A stretch of DNA of 64,000 nucleotides from Paramecium octaurelia (GCA_905182995.1 CAJJDP010000159.1:62001-126000), one strand, 5' to 3'; counted from the stretch's first letter, positions 38,906 to 54,590 are shown. Notes: generated from the letters alone by a model not told the origin. Translations and numbers: made by a program.

Positions 38906-39877
38906 ATGGGAAATTATTGTTAACAAGTTGAAATAAATGATAAGGATTTTGCATCTGTTTCAATAGAAAATAGGCAACAACCTTTCCTTGTTAATAAGTT
39001 TGATACTAAATCTTTTAATCTTAATATCTCTGATTTAAGGTAATTGACATAAATCGAATCCCTAAATACTACAAAATCTTAATCTCCTGAGAAGGTTAAG
39101 ATGGTACCATTTAATCTTAAATTACATCGTAAACGAACCTTACATTTTGAATCAATTCAAGATTCTAATGTTTAAACACCAACCAGTCAGAATAGAGAGT
39201 TCTTCGAATTTCCAAATGGAGTATATAAGGGATCATTAGTTAATGGAAAAAAAGAAGGAGAAGGTTAATTTTTTTATCATGATGGTTCTTGCTTCAAAGG
39301 AATTTGGAAAGATGATATGGCAAATGGATATGGCAAAATAGTGTTTTAGGAAGGTGAAATATATGAGGGAGAATTTGAAAATGATTAATAACATGGTCAT
39401 GGCAAATACACGTCCAATTAAGTGAAATATGAAGGAGAGTGGAAAGATAGCCAGCCTAATGGAATTGGATAAGAAATACTTAAATAACATTATATTTATG
39501 AAGGAGAATTCTTAAAGGGCTTAAAGCACGGAAAAGGGAAAATTAGATGGTTCACTGACGGGGCTAGTTATGAAGGGGACTTCATTGAAAATTAGATTAA
39601 TGGAAAAGGGACTTATTATTTTCCAGATGGCGAAGTATATGTTGGAGAATTTAAAGATGGGTACATGCATGGAATGGGAAAGTTTACTTGGCCTGATGGT
39701 AAGGTTTATGAGGGAAACTATCATAAAGGAAAGAAATAAGGAATTGGAAAATTAACAACGCATAATTTAATATATAATGGTGAATGGTATGATGGAGTTT
39801 ACAATGGTTTTGGTATTTTGGAAACCCAAGGAAAGGTGATTGAAGGTTATTGGGATAATGGTATTTATCAAAAATGA
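38906..39877 (+). CDS. MORN-repeat protein with myristoylation-type N terminus, 323 aa
   Basis: Starts MGNYCQQVEIND: Gly2 with a Cys at 5, the pattern of N-myristoylation plus palmitoylation. Residues 1-95 are polar. From about 97 to 320 there are nine to ten MORN repeats (YKGSLVNGKKEGEGQFFYHD, YEGEFENDQQHGHGKY, YVGEFKDGYMHGMGKFTW). No introns and no frame breaks, in contrast to the damaged MORN gene at 23 kb. MORN proteins act as membrane or cytoskeleton linkers; membrane attachment here is inferred from the N terminus. Confidence 0.93.
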
Positions 39878-40554
39878 TTTCATTTATTTATACTGTTTAT
39901 TATTACTAATTAAAATCTTCTTCATTTTTCATTGGAAAAGATTTATCTATGCAACATGTGAGAATATAAATCATTATTATTACTTTTCTTATTATGACTT
40001 TTAATGAGTTTGGAACAACATCATTTTAGTTCAATCGGATATTATCTATTCAAAAATCTTAATTTTTTTGTTAGCTTAAAATTATGAATTTATATTTTAG
40101 TTTATTCCAATATAAGCAATCAAATAATACTGTGAGACCTTAAATATTTAAAATTTTCATATTTTATTTCTTAACTTAAAAATCCAGATATATATTTCAT
40201 AAATGCAGTAAAAAATTTGCATTAGCTCAGGATAATAGAAAATTTAAAGAATTTCCATAGAAATTAAAGTTAATTACTAGGTTGTCATAATCAAATGAAT
40301 TCTTGATCTAATTATATCCAATATAATATCATATAATGAAAGAACGAATAATTTTACATGTGGGATTTATATATAATTGTTTTTGAGATCTTCATTGAAT
40401 TATAAATTTGATACTTGTTCATACATACCTTAAGAACACTTAACATAACATTTTAATGTAATGAGAAGAAATAATGATTTATGGATATATATGGTAATTT
40501 TTAATTAGAATCAATTTGTCATCCGTTTTGAATAATAAATAATTCTTATATTTT
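39878..40554. other. Intergenic, 677 bp
   Basis: AT-rich, with no protein-like frame, tRNA or repeat seen. It must hold the 3' UTR of the MORN gene and the promoter of the M16-like gene. Confidence 0.6.
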
Positions 40555-43500
40555 ATGAGTCAAGAGGAAGATTAAGAAAAATTGCTTAAAGACGAAGACA
40601 AAAACGAAAAAATAGGATTAAAATCATAAAATTGGAGAAATAAGGATAAGATAGAACCATATTATGATTAATCAGGACCATCAAAATATGATGCAATTAT
40701 AATACTGATTTTAGTAATTATGATTGGATTATCAGGATTTGGGTTGCTCAAGCATTATAATAGTAAGCTTGCTTAATTAATAGATTAGTTTTAATTACAT
40801 CGAAACCTAGTAAGGATGTACGTGGAACTTTATAAAATGATAATTATTAAGACTCTGGTGTGTAGGATGTATTTAATAGGCTCAGTGATGATATTTAGAG
40901 TAATGGAGATAGTAAAGCACCTAAAGAGGATGAGATTGCGATAGATAGTGTTTTAGATAGTTATATCTCAAAAATAGAATAATACAATGATGTACGTACT
41001 GAATGGATAGATGATGAAGATGATATCAATAAGAAGATAGAGGAGAAATTGGAAGAGCAGTAAAATATAGTTTAGGATTTGGAAGAACTTATAATTTAAT
41101 AAGAATCTGAGATCTAAATTCTAAAGCCTGTGTTTTCTAAAAATATTTACACCTATAAGGAATTATAAAATGGAATAAAAATGTTGTTGATTTAATCATC
41201 CACAGAGGGAATTCATATGACAATTACGCTGAATATAGGGAAGAAAGATGATCCATCAGACAAGCCTGGATTGACGGAATTGTTATTTAGATGCCTATCA
41301 ACCAATTTTTACATAGAGATTTTCAACAATTACACTACTTTAACAGCCTAATTGAGTTTATTTGAAGAGTTGAATGCAAAATTATAGGAATTGTACAACA
41401 TATTAACAAAGCCTTAGTTTATCGATATTGATAAGAATGCTAATGACTTATATAATGATTTATTGATTGATTCAAAGTCTGGTGATTTAGAATATGTGAG
41501 TGATTTTTTAAGTCAATAAGCAAAATTAAATGAACTCACAATTTTGAATGTAGATGCTGATTAATTGTTCTAACAGTACATCTCTCATATTTCAGCTGAC
41601 ACTATAAGTTTGATTTTTAAGACATCTGAAGAATAGGAAAAGATCTTAGATAAAGTATTTTAATCAGATTTATCCAAATTAAAAAACTTACATAAGTTTT
41701 AGCAACCAATCTTTTAGAACAAATATCCATAGGGTAGACACATTCTAAAATTCAGAAGTGATACAGAATTATTGACATTATTGTCTATGAGTGATCAATA
41801 TAGTTGTTAAAGGTTCTTAGCATACTTATTGCCAAAACCATTTTATGGTGCAATATGGTAGAATCATCTGTTAATAACATTGGATATAGATTTAGGAAGT
41901 GTATTAAATTCCATAAATAAGTTGATCTAATTTTTGGATTATTTAAAACAAGCAGACGAAAATTAGCTTCAATATTTGTATTCTTAAATGTTGGCAACGG
42001 AAGAATTATTATTCAATACAAAATATGAAGAAAATCTGATCTCTAGTGGATAAAATCTGTTTTCAGATCCAATTTATGTTTTGAAAGGATAGGAAAGCTT
42101 ACCAATATTTGACAAGGATGAATTCAACAAATATGTATCGAATTTGGCTAATAATTTCATTGTTTTGATTGGAAGTGAGAATTTTCAATTCAATTCAACA
42201 TATGAATCACAAAAGGATGATTCAATATTTATATTGGATGCAATTCTGAATAAAGTTCATTAAGGATTCACATATGATTTAAAGCCTTTAGTAAAATTAT
42301 TTGATCTTAACAACCAATATTAATTCTAATTACCTGCTATAAGTCCATTCTTACCTGAAAATCTGGCAATAATATCAGTTTGCTAAGAGCCTGTATACAA
42401 AATACAAGGATTCGGATATTAGTAGGTAGATGATTTGAGTTTGACTGTAAAAGATGGAAAATTTGATGGATCAAGAGACCCTAAATTCGAAACAGTCGAG
42501 TATGTTTGTGAATTTCCATTGCCAGACTTTTAAGTAGATTGTTTAGAGAAGGAGAAAGCAGTTTAATCGTCATTGACACCATTTTAGGTTGCTAGCAATG
42601 TTTGGTGGAAACCAAGTAGATTGGGTGCCATGGTATTTACTGGATTATTCATTGAGAAACCTGAATCTACATTAGCTTAGGGTAAAACAATGCTGAAGTT
42701 ATTATAAAAATATTATACAGAGTTGTCGAAAAGATTATTTCAATAGGAATTTTTATTCGGATATGAATTGTCTTTTAAAGAGACAATCAATGGTCTAAAT
42801 GTGTAGATTCTTAGTTATTCAGAGAAGCAATAGGAATTTTAAGATAAAGTATTTGATTTGATGAGCATTGATGATGAATAACTATTCTATTATGTGAAAG
42901 ATCTATTGAATAAGGATATTAAGAGATTCCATGATTAGAAGCTATCTTTATTAACGCAACAATATTATTTACCAAAGATAATGTTGAGACCAATAAACAC
43001 TCCATAAGAGATATTGAATGTGTTGGATGAAGTGGATTATTAAAAGTTCTTGGAATTTTAAGGTTCTCTCTTGTCAAGCAAAATCGAAGTGCTAAATATT
43101 GGTAATGTATTGCCAAACGATAGTGTATTTTAAGACTCATAGGAAACGTATTTGACTAGAACATTAAATTTAAAGGGTTAAAATCTGAAGTATATAGTTT
43201 AAAGGGAATCAAGTAGTGATATGATTTCATCAGTACTCAATTATTATTAGACAGGATTGAAAAATATAGAAACCACCTCTAAGTTGTATTTCTATGCAGA
43301 TTTCCTGTAGTCTTATTCAAACAATTATTTTAAAATGGGTCAGCAAGTCTTAATTAAGAGGAAGCCCTTAGGATGTGCAGATGGATTGCAAGTGTACATG
43401 CAAGGAGTTGTACCTTCGGAAGGGAATGAAGAGATCGAGAAGTTTTTAAAATAGGCTAATTTGCATCTGAGCAATTTGTAAGATGATGACATATTGGATT

Positions 43501-43805
43501 AGAAGTTGTACACTATAAACAAATTATATAATGAGATTAAATTTAAATCTTTGTAGGAGGAAGGCTAATTCATATGGGATAAGATTGTGAATAAGAATTA
43601 TGCTTTTAGTGAGATATAAGATGTGATTAGATACCTGGATGATGCATTTCCATAGAAACTCAGAGAGTGTGCAAATTTAGTAATGCAAGGCTAAATGAGT
43701 GTACAAGTGTATGCAGTAGACTAATCGATTGAAAACGCTGAGGGGATTTAGAGTCTGGAGTAGTTAATTGATCAGGATGTTTATGAATGTTTTTTTACAT
43801 TGTGA
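40555..43805 (+). CDS. Membrane-anchored M16 (insulysin-like) protein without zinc motif, 1074 aa
   Basis: A cytosolic N terminus is followed by one membrane helix at about 44-64 (AIIILILVIMIGLSGFGLL) and an acidic coiled segment. The rest follows M16 insulysin order: NGIKMLLIQSSTEGIHMTI, then KPGLTELLFRCLST where active enzymes have HFxEH. The catalytic His-x-x-Glu-His (about residue 230-236) is therefore absent. Later landmarks are LAYLLPKPFYGAIW, SNVWWKPSRLGAMVFTGLFI and LKLYFYADFLQ. One intron at 40763-40788 (26 nt). Length fits the ~1000-aa insulysins plus anchor. Probably a non-catalytic binding or scaffold member. Confidence 0.85.
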
Positions 43806-43881
43806 TTTTGTGTTCTAATATAATTAATTATGTTAATAAAAACTAAAGGCGATGTTGATGATAATAATTTAGATCGAATGA

Positions 43882-45571
43882 ATGAGTAATAATTCAAGAA
43901 TTTATGAGAGTGATGAAACTACAAATCTAGAGGTTCCTCAATTTCCTGAGTTCAAGCACCCTGGACAAGGGAAACAAGTATTGACGAGACCAGCAAGCAA
44001 ATAATTCTTGAACTCACCATCGAAGTTGGAAGACTCCTTATCAGGAAGCACAAAGATAACCTAGGTGAATGTAAGTGTTGTTTGCTATTAAGAGTGCCGG
44101 ACATACCTATGATTACATCGTTAATCGCTTTCTCTAGACCATCAAAAAGCATCTTAATTCCCCTCAAAGGTAAGAGCATCTACTTATGCAAGATCTGAAG
44201 TGGAGGGACAAATCATAAGAACCTTGATTTCACAGCAAGCCAAGTTATAATACATGCTTCACATTGATTGGGCCAAATATTATACGAGTTATTTGTAACA
44301 CATCAATACAAAGGTCCCAGGGCCTATTAACAACCAGCCCTTCTTTGCTGACTAATGTTCTACAGATGCTATTTACAAGCCAAATCTAAAATAGGATGTG
44401 GATTTCGTATTGCTAAACCGGAATGCTTGGATGTTTATTCATAGTTTGTATGGTGGAGGACCTGAAGTCTCTCTTCAAGATTATAGTAAAGGGGAAGGAT
44501 TTGAGAATTCAACCCAAAAGCCGACTTTGTCTAGAGTTAGTTCAATGTAGTCAGGATTGATGGATACGGTTTCATATATGAGCATCACTCTACCTTTCCA
44601 AAAATCTCAATTCGAATTGCCTCCAATCGGGTTTTATAATGAATCCAATTATTGTTTCATGCATGCAGCCTTACAAACCATATTGTCTGTTGAACAGATA
44701 AATTGTTGGATGATGAATGAAGGGAAGAAAATAGCTAATTAATAGTCAGATAAGTATCGGTGGTTGAATGCCTATTTAGAAATAGTCACTGTTGCTGCTA
44801 ACAAAAAGGCAGGAGCCTTTATCAAAATATAGTTACTAAAGCAATTAATAAAAAATAAATTTGATCCTCGCCAATAACATGATTCCTAAGAATTCTTGAG
44901 ATACTTCATCGAACAATTGACTGTGGAAATATAGGGACAATTCAAATATGATTAGCCGATCACGGAAATTGCTTTCCAGGGATAGATGATGTCTTTGATT
45001 AAATGTGATTAATGTAGTCAACAATCCACTAAATTTGAATCCTTTTTGGACTTATCTTTGTCGATGAATAAGTTACAAACCTTAGATAAATGTCTACGAT
45101 TGTTTTTTGCCTAAGAAATATTGAGTGATCATTACTAATGTGAAAATTGTTACAATGAAACGAGGGCTGTTAAAAAATATGTAATAGGCACACCTCCTTT
45201 GTATTTGATGATTCACTTAAAACGATTTTAGGTTTATCCAAATAGAATTAAATTAAATGGACATGTGAGATTCCCAATCAGTCTTGATGTTTAAGAGTAA
45301 ACTACAATTCTAACATTATCATAGATTCTGTTCCATAAAAGCAAAATACAAATTAAGATCAATTATTGTTCACTAAGGGACACCTGAAAGAGGCCATTAT
45401 GTTTCATTCTCGTCGAGACAAGATCAAGTATGAAGATAGTTGCTATATTATTAGTGGTATTACTTTGATGATCACAAAGTATATTTGGTTACAGAACAAG
45501 ATGTTTTGTAGCAATAAGCGTATGTATTGATATATGAAAAAGTGGAAGAATATCTAATTGACATGTAATGA
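43882..45571 (+). CDS. Ubiquitin-specific protease (USP), 529 aa
   Basis: Cysteine protease removing ubiquitin. The Cys box is GFYNESNYCFMHAALQTIL with the nucleophile at about residue 243, and the His box is GTPERGHYVSFSS with WYYFDDHKV (His about 481). Between them are CxxC pairs (CDQCSQQ, CENCYNE) and LYLMIHLKRF. The N-terminal 230 residues are not recognised. Four introns: 44071-44092, 44170-44192, 45297-45324, 45428-45454; splicing gives 530 codons. An out-of-frame ATG at 43878 overlaps the start. Confidence 0.93.
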
Positions 45572-45673
45572 CTTTATTATCTATTTATCTATATTAATTT
45601 TCCAAATTTAATTGTTACATAAATCATAAAGAATAAATATAGATCAAAATTTGGCATAATTAATTTAAACAAA

Positions 45674-46363
45674 ATGTTTCAAGGAATCAACAATTTTGTG
45701 AATTCGTTTGTTACTCCAAAAGCATAGGATTTCTATTCGAAAGGATGGCTAACACCTGAACAATTTATAGAGGCTGGAGATCAATTGACTATGACTGGAT
45801 GGCAATGGAAAAAAGCTCAAGTAAAAAAAGGTGTAGATCCCCCTCATCCAGAAAAGATGTACCTCATAGCCAATGCAACATCTCAGACTCGCATTAAAGA
45901 GTTTCTGTCCTTCGATTTCTAAAACAATCAAGGATAGGACGGCTTTCTGTGTGTGGATATGAGTAAAAAGCAATAGCAAGCTTTGAATGACCAAGAGACA
46001 AGAGTGTACACAATCACCATCACCTATGACCGAAAATACCATTGTCCAAGATTATGGCTGTAGGGAGTGGCATTAAATAGCGGTTTACCATTGAAACATT
46101 AAGAAATTTATGAAGACATCATGAGTGTCTATCAGAATGAAACAGTAACAGTAGAGGAACACCCTTATCTTCATTATTAACAAGTGACAATACATCCATG
46201 CAATCATTCAACAACAATGAAGGCATTCCTAGACAAGGCCAAACAAAATGGAGCAGAAATTAAACCCATGTAGGCATTGTTTATCTTCTTGAAATTTATG
46301 CAATCCGTAATGCCCACCGTAGTATATGACACAACAATCGATATATGTTTGGGTGTTGATTGA
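45674..46363 (+). CDS. ATG3: ATG3, autophagy E2-like enzyme, 229 aa
   Basis: Transfers ATG8 to phosphatidylethanolamine. Begins MFQGINNFVNSFVTP; YLIANATSQTRIKEFLSF, then YTITITYDRKYHCPRLWLQG, and the HPC active site TIHPCNHSTTM with Cys176. FLKFMQSVMPTVVYDTTIDI is the family C terminus. It is shorter than yeast Atg3 (310) because the flexible ATG7/ATG12-binding region is reduced. No introns. Confidence 0.95.
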
Positions 46364-46386
46364 ATATATATATATATATATTAATT

Positions 46387-47648
46387 TCACATCAAACAAC
46401 CTCCATCTTAACTTTTAGACACTCTGCAGTTTTGAAGACATACTACATTCCTTAAATATAATTCATTGTCAACTATTACCCATGGCCCTAGGAATTGAAC
46501 ATCTCCCTCAATCCTACACCAATAACCTAGAATTGAATTGTAGCAGATTATTGAATTTGAAATAAATGAGAAATTCTATAATTTACAATAATATTTTACT
46601 TTGACTTCTACGCCATCTAATAGAATTGAGTTCTTTATGCGAACTCCCTCTCCAATTTCACAACCAGCACCTATAACTACGTTGCTACCTAACTTTGCAG
46701 ATGGATGAATTTTTGCACTCTTGTGAATCAATACTCCATCACTTTTGATTTCAAAATCAGGACTTTGGAATATGAAAGGATTTTGTCCATAATATTGAAG
46801 TAGAAGTCGATTTGCATTCAAAAGATCGCTTGTTGATTTTATTGATTGCCAAAAACCTTAGTGTTCATATACATAAACTTTGTCTCTCTCTGCCTATTTT
46901 AGTACATCATTTTCCAAAGACAAGTACAACTTATCCAAATCTGTACTTCTTTTTATGTACTTAACATAAGGTTGATGTTAAAGTTCTTCACTTAAATTGG
47001 CTTCTTTTTTAGCCTTCACATTCAAGATTGTGGTTTTGAAAGTTTAATTGAAGATGTATACTCCACAATTTACCAAATTTGAAATGTATTATTCTGGTTT
47101 CTCTGCATGATGTATCAATTGATCTGTCTTAGAATCCTTTATCAAACACCCATAACGAGTGGACTCATCCTTCGATACGCGAACTGTCATTATACTGCAA
47201 ACACCAGATTTACTAATGATGCTATTCAATATAATTTACTTCTTATGGTACTCATAGAATTTCTGGGCTTGCAAATCACAACAAATATCTGAATGCACTA
47301 CCAAAAGGTCTTGTGTTATTATGTTTATCATATACCTTCGACTTCTTCAAACAATTCTTCCAAATTTTATGCTACTCCACCTGCTGTCCCCATTTCACTC
47401 TCCTCTTATATGTAACGTATATTTTTGCCATATAATTTCTAGTACTTCTCTTAAAAGTATTAGAAACACTTCTTATCATAATAACCCATTAGAACAAAAT
47501 CTTTCAAATTGGGTAATTTCTGGATTGCATTTAGGAGATGACCGATTATTTCCACTCCACTAACCGGAAATAAAGGAGATGCCTATTCATATGTCCCATA
47601 ACTTGCTTTTCTACTAGGACCACCTAGCAAAATTACCGCCCGAATCAT
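46387..47648 (-). CDS. GMPPA: Mannose-1-phosphate guanylyltransferase alpha (GMPPA-like), 403 aa
   Basis: Nucleotidyltransferase domain begins MIRAVILLGGPSRKASYGTY with FPVSGVEIIGHLLNAIQKL, GTAGGVAQNL and VVHSDICCD. The second half has hexapeptide repeats (IHKSAKIHPSAKLGSNVVIG, GCEIGEGVRIKNSIL). The G-G-P-x-R-K signature has lost the catalytic G-x-x-T-R-F, as in regulatory alpha subunits. Introns: 47310-47335 (26 nt) and 46576-46599 (24 nt, no TGA inside, so retention would be open). Role in GDP-mannose supply for glycosylation, alone or with a GMPPB partner not in this window. Confidence 0.88.
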
Positions 47649-48455
47649 TGATATTTTATTAAGAAAAATAGTCTATATTTGTAAATTATTTCCCAAAGAA
47701 TCTATATTGATGTGTCATATTTATAATGAAAAGTTAAAAATTTAGAAATCAAAAATCATACTCGCTAATATATATAATACACATTATCTAGATGAACAAC
47801 TAAATCTAAGATTCCTCTAAATGTTCATAAATAACTAGAATTATCATAATTACTAAATAAGTAAATATTACAATAATTAAATAATTAAATAGTATAAAAT
47901 TTATCTGCTTTTGGTTTAATATAAAAACTTAATAATTCCATGTTTAAAGGAGCATTATTAATTTATATAGTTATCTTGGGTTTTTAAAACTTAAATATTT
48001 AAAGTTAATATTGATGATGGACAATAAATAATAAAGTTAAAATAGTTGATTTAATGGATTAAACGAAACTCAAACTATTTATCAACTACTTCAAATATTA
48101 TTAGATTACAATAAATAAAATGAAATCTTATTGCAGAATAAATTTCATAAGATTAAAATCCTATAGTGAGATTGATTACTTAGGTTTATAATTTGAATTA
48201 CAATTCAATAAATAAATTATCATATACTTAATATGTAGTAATGAGTTTAAATCTTTTAAGATCTAAGATTAAATATAAAATTGAGCTAAATTCAATAACT
48301 AGTTATTCAAATTTATAATTTATCTTAGATTTGAAAGTAATTTGATCTGTATTCTAGATATATTATAAGAATTATGTAAATTTATCTTTTTAATTGAAAA
48401 GCAAATTATAAGATATCTTTAGAAAATTACAAACATTTTTATGATTATAAGTGTA
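47649..48455. other. Intergenic, 807 bp
   Basis: Between a minus-strand start and a minus-strand stop. A plus-strand frame from about 48055 (MDQTKLKLFINYFKYYQ) is open for some 75 codons but has no domain and could be chance in DNA where only TGA stops. Not called. Confidence 0.45.
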
Positions 48456-49007
48456 TCATTTTTATTTTTTATCCCAACATCTTAAGGCTGTTAAAATATT
48501 CTAGAAGAAGCTAGGGTCCTGCTTATCTGTTTATGCTTTTAATACTTTTGGTGACTAAATGAAATATTATTTTTACATCTGATACTTGTATATTTACTTA
48601 TTGTTGTTAATTTTATTGCAATTGAGTGATCAATTTTGTTTTTTCGTTTTCATCTTGTACAAGATTTATTATTTCATCTACCATCTTTGGATTCTTTTTC
48701 AGTTACTGCCCAGCCATTGTAGTTAAAAATTAATGAACCAACGGGATTCCAGATTCTAATTTCTATGTATTAAAGTTTAATAATATTACAATATCCCCTT
48801 AAGCACCACTATTAAATAGCCATTGCTCCTGTTTGAACATCCTTTGTAACAATAAATAATAATAGTCTTTGATGAAGCCATTCGTACAATTCATCTTCAT
48901 CCATAAATTCTAAATCAGGTTTCGGAGGATTGCTTAGATCAGGAAAATAACTAAAATATAATCACACTCTCTAACTTTTACAAAAATTGCTATATTTCTT
49001 TATTCAT
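48456..49007 (-). CDS. Unknown protein, 160 aa
   Basis: MNKEIQQFLQNYFPDLSNPP, then LEFMDEDELYEWLHQRLLLF, then WLFNSGAQGDIVILLNF and a Gln-rich tail ending ILTALRCWDKKQK. Three introns are needed: 48951-48975 (25 nt), 48829-48850 (22) and 48555-48576 (22), giving 161 codons. Looks like a compact helical protein. No family recognised. Confidence 0.7.
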
Positions 49008-49093
49008 TTTAATTTAATACAAATTTTATCTCGAAAATGATAAACTCAAATAGTAAAACTTATTTATAAATGAAAATGGTTCACACAATCTTA

Positions 49094-49732
49094 TCAATCC
49101 TCTTTGGTGTTTGAATCTGGGTTTCTATTTTAGAATTCTAATTTAACGTTCAGTTTTCTATTACTAAATTCATTATTTTTTAGTATTGGAGATTCTTGGA
49201 TATGCGCCAACTCTTCTAAATCTCGATCATTCTAGTCAAATCCTTTCTCATACTAATTAAAGTATTTATCCTCCTGACAAGATATGAAATTCTCGTTATT
49301 GGGCAACAACGTCGCACATTCGATTCTCAACTGCTGAGAGCTTTCCAAATCTGAAGAAGTATGGATAGATTAGACCTTAATCGACGTCTCATCAAACATA
49401 GGTTCAAATTAATGATACTACATTTTTACCTTTTTCCTTATTTGATCTTCTTCTTAAAACTCCTATTTTTAATTCCTTTATCCTTTTTATTATATCTCTT
49501 GCAAACTTTAACTCTTCACTTTCAATTATTTTGGCTTTTCGCTTGGTTTTAAATATACTTGTTTTAAATCCTATGTTGAAGGCAGTGATTTAGATGATAA
49601 TTTTAGTTTTGAATATGAACCATTACATTAATTATTATCATTCTTCGGTAGCTTAAGAAATGATGCCACAAAAAAACCAACTCCTATCCCTAGCAAAAAT
49701 TTGGCATCAATGATTATTTACAAAAAATTCAT
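49094..49732 (-). CDS. Single-pass membrane protein, 212 aa
   Basis: MNFLQIIIDAKFLLGIGVGF then FVASFLKLPKNDN: an N-terminal hydrophobic helix at residues 4-28 acting as a signal anchor. The remaining 180 residues are polar, with a Gln/Lys coil near 60-100 and an acidic end with DLEELAHIQES. Intronless, stop TGA at 49096. It starts about 550 bp from the UBE2D gene. Family unknown. Confidence 0.7.
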
Positions 49733-50282
49733 ATGCAATTTTATTAAATAAATATGTGAATATTTTTCTTTTCTTTTAGAGTTTTTTTCTTTGAGGACAC
49801 TCAATCATAAGGTCCTTTTACAACCTATAAAAATTTAGATAAAAACTCAATCACTTGTAGAGAATTTATAAAAGTAATATTGATATTAATTTGATCATTA
49901 TTGCATAAATTCTCAAATCATTCATTATATATTCACTTTTAAGTATATGCTAGATTATTTTAAATCGTAAATATATTATAAATAAAATATTCTTTAGATT
50001 CAAAGATCTAATCATATTTTCACTTTTATTTTAATGACTTTCCAAGATTTATTCACTTTCATTTACATTTATAAGAGCTAAATTGAAGAGTCTTTGAGAA
50101 AAAATGTTCAAATAAAAACTTCTTATATTCATAAAAATATTTTAAATGTTTGATAGAAAAATTTATATTCCTTCAATGCACTCTTGCAATTATCAGTCTT
50201 CTAGCTTTAATCGTTAGCAATCAAATCAATATAAAATAATAGATAATTATATAGCAATGTATAATACATATACATAGAATCT
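49733..50282. other. Intergenic, 550 bp
   Basis: AT-rich spacer between two minus-strand genes with no convincing frame on either strand. Confidence 0.6.
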
Positions 50283-53115
<2,833 letters not shown>

Positions 53116-53603
53116 AAATAATTTATTTAATTAATTTTATTCAAAATAAACTTACCTATATAAATTCAAATCGAAACCTAAAGGAGAAGGAAATCAATCA
53201 AAAACAAGAAGAAATCCTTGGATTCATTAAGACTATTGAAACTTAAAAAGAAGTCATTCATTATTGGTGAAATCAATAAACTAATGCTCATTTTAGAATC
53301 CAATTAATCTCTTCATAAAATATCTAATAAACTTTCATATTTTACTTAATGACTGCCAACTGAAATACTTTTATAACTGTACCTTAGATTAGAGATTTTA
53401 CATTATCACAACAAATATTTGGTTACTAAATGAAAAGCGATTGAATTATGTATTTTTCTTACACACTGTTTCAAATATTCGTAAAATCAATTGATAGTTG
53501 TTTTCTATAGATATTCTCAAAAGTTTTAAAAGAAAACTTAAAATCATTACTATTCATAAGTTCAATTTTAAATATTTTAATTTAAATCATTTTTTAATTT
53601 TTT
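53116..53603. other. Intergenic, 488 bp
   Basis: Divergent promoter region of RAB2 and the Alba gene. One A-rich patch (53160-53290) is open in one frame but has no start or domain. Confidence 0.55.
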
Positions 53604-54516
53604 ATGAGAGCAACTTAAGATAAATACGAACACGTCAGAAGTGAATAAGCATAAGCTCCAATTAATGAAATCAGAGTATCAGCCAAACGTCTTGATGGCT
53701 CATACATCAAAAGAGCTATTGAATTGTTGCTCGGCACATAAGAAATCCAAAAATAAGACTTTGTTTTGATTAAAGGAATTGAAAATGCCATTTCAAAAGT
53801 ATTAGTGATCAGTGAAATTGTTAGAAGAAGAGTTGCTGGATTATATCAAGTATATAATCCAATTAATAACTAAGATTAATTAAATTGGTGCTACTTAAAT
53901 TGTGGACAAATATGTACCAACCGAGGAAGGATTAGTTGAAGTTAATATCACTAAATAATTGTCTATTTTAACTGTTAAATTGACAACAAAACCAACAGAA
54001 GAAGATAAAAAGTCTGTTGGATTCTAAGAACCTCTTCCTGAATCTGAAGTTGTACCATAAAGATAAAGAGAATGTACATTAAAAATTAAATAATTAGAAG
54101 GAGAAAAAAGAGAGAGAAATACAAGATAAAACAGAGGAGCTCCAAGAGATGATAATAGAGGTCAAGATAGAAGAGATAACAGAGAAAGAAGAGACAATAG
54201 AGATAATAGAGATAATAGAGATAATAGAGATAATAGGGATAATAGGGATAGAAGAGACAACAGAGACAATAGAGACAATAGAGACAACAGAGACAATAGA
54301 GACAGAAGAGATAACAGAGAACATAGAGATAACAGAGAACATAGAGATAATAGAGAACATAGAGATAATAGAGAAAATAGAGACAATAGAGACAATAGAG
54401 ATAATAGAGATAATAGAGACAATAGAGATAGAAGAGATAATAGAGACAATAGAGACAATAATAGACAAAACAATACAAGAAATACCAATACAAGAGAATA
54501 AGAAAAGAAATAATGA
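53604..54516 (+). CDS. Alba-domain RNA/DNA-binding protein with RDN-repeat tail, 295 aa
   Basis: The Alba fold lies at about 20-125: INEIRVSAKRLDGSYIKRAI, DFVLIKGIENAISKVLVISE, IVRRRVAGLYQ, and QLSILTVKLTTKP. One intron is at 53850-53874 (25 nt). From about residue 165 the tail is almost only RDN, RDR, REH and REN triplets to NNTRNTNTREQEKK. Alba proteins bind RNA or DNA; eukaryotic ones often carry Arg-rich tails and act in translation control or tRNA/rRNA processing. The tail is highly charged and likely disordered. Confidence 0.93.
54164..54462 (+). repeat. 9-bp tandem repeat encoding Arg-Asp-Asn
   Basis: About 33 imperfect copies of AGAGAYAAY, in frame within the Alba gene. Substitutions are mainly third-position T/C changes plus AAT-to-AGA or CAT codon swaps. 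All six frames are nearly free of TGA, so long opposite-strand frames here are artefacts. Confidence 0.95.
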
Positions 54517-54590
54517 GACCTATATGATCTGTTTAAGTAATACAATATCAATTAAACAAATATTTTTTATATAATTTTAAATAATATTCT

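Noticed and set aside
46366-46384. TA dinucleotide run after ATG3
   Set aside because: Short simple sequence in an AT-rich spacer; no evidence of any function.
54086-54574. Four long overlapping frames on both strands of the RDN repeat (Tyr/Cys-Leu, Ser-Ile-Val, Leu-Ser-Ser and Glu-Ile-Thr repeats)
   Set aside because: They are alternative readings of the 9-bp repeat inside the Alba gene; none has a domain, and the frame continuous with the Alba fold explains the tract.
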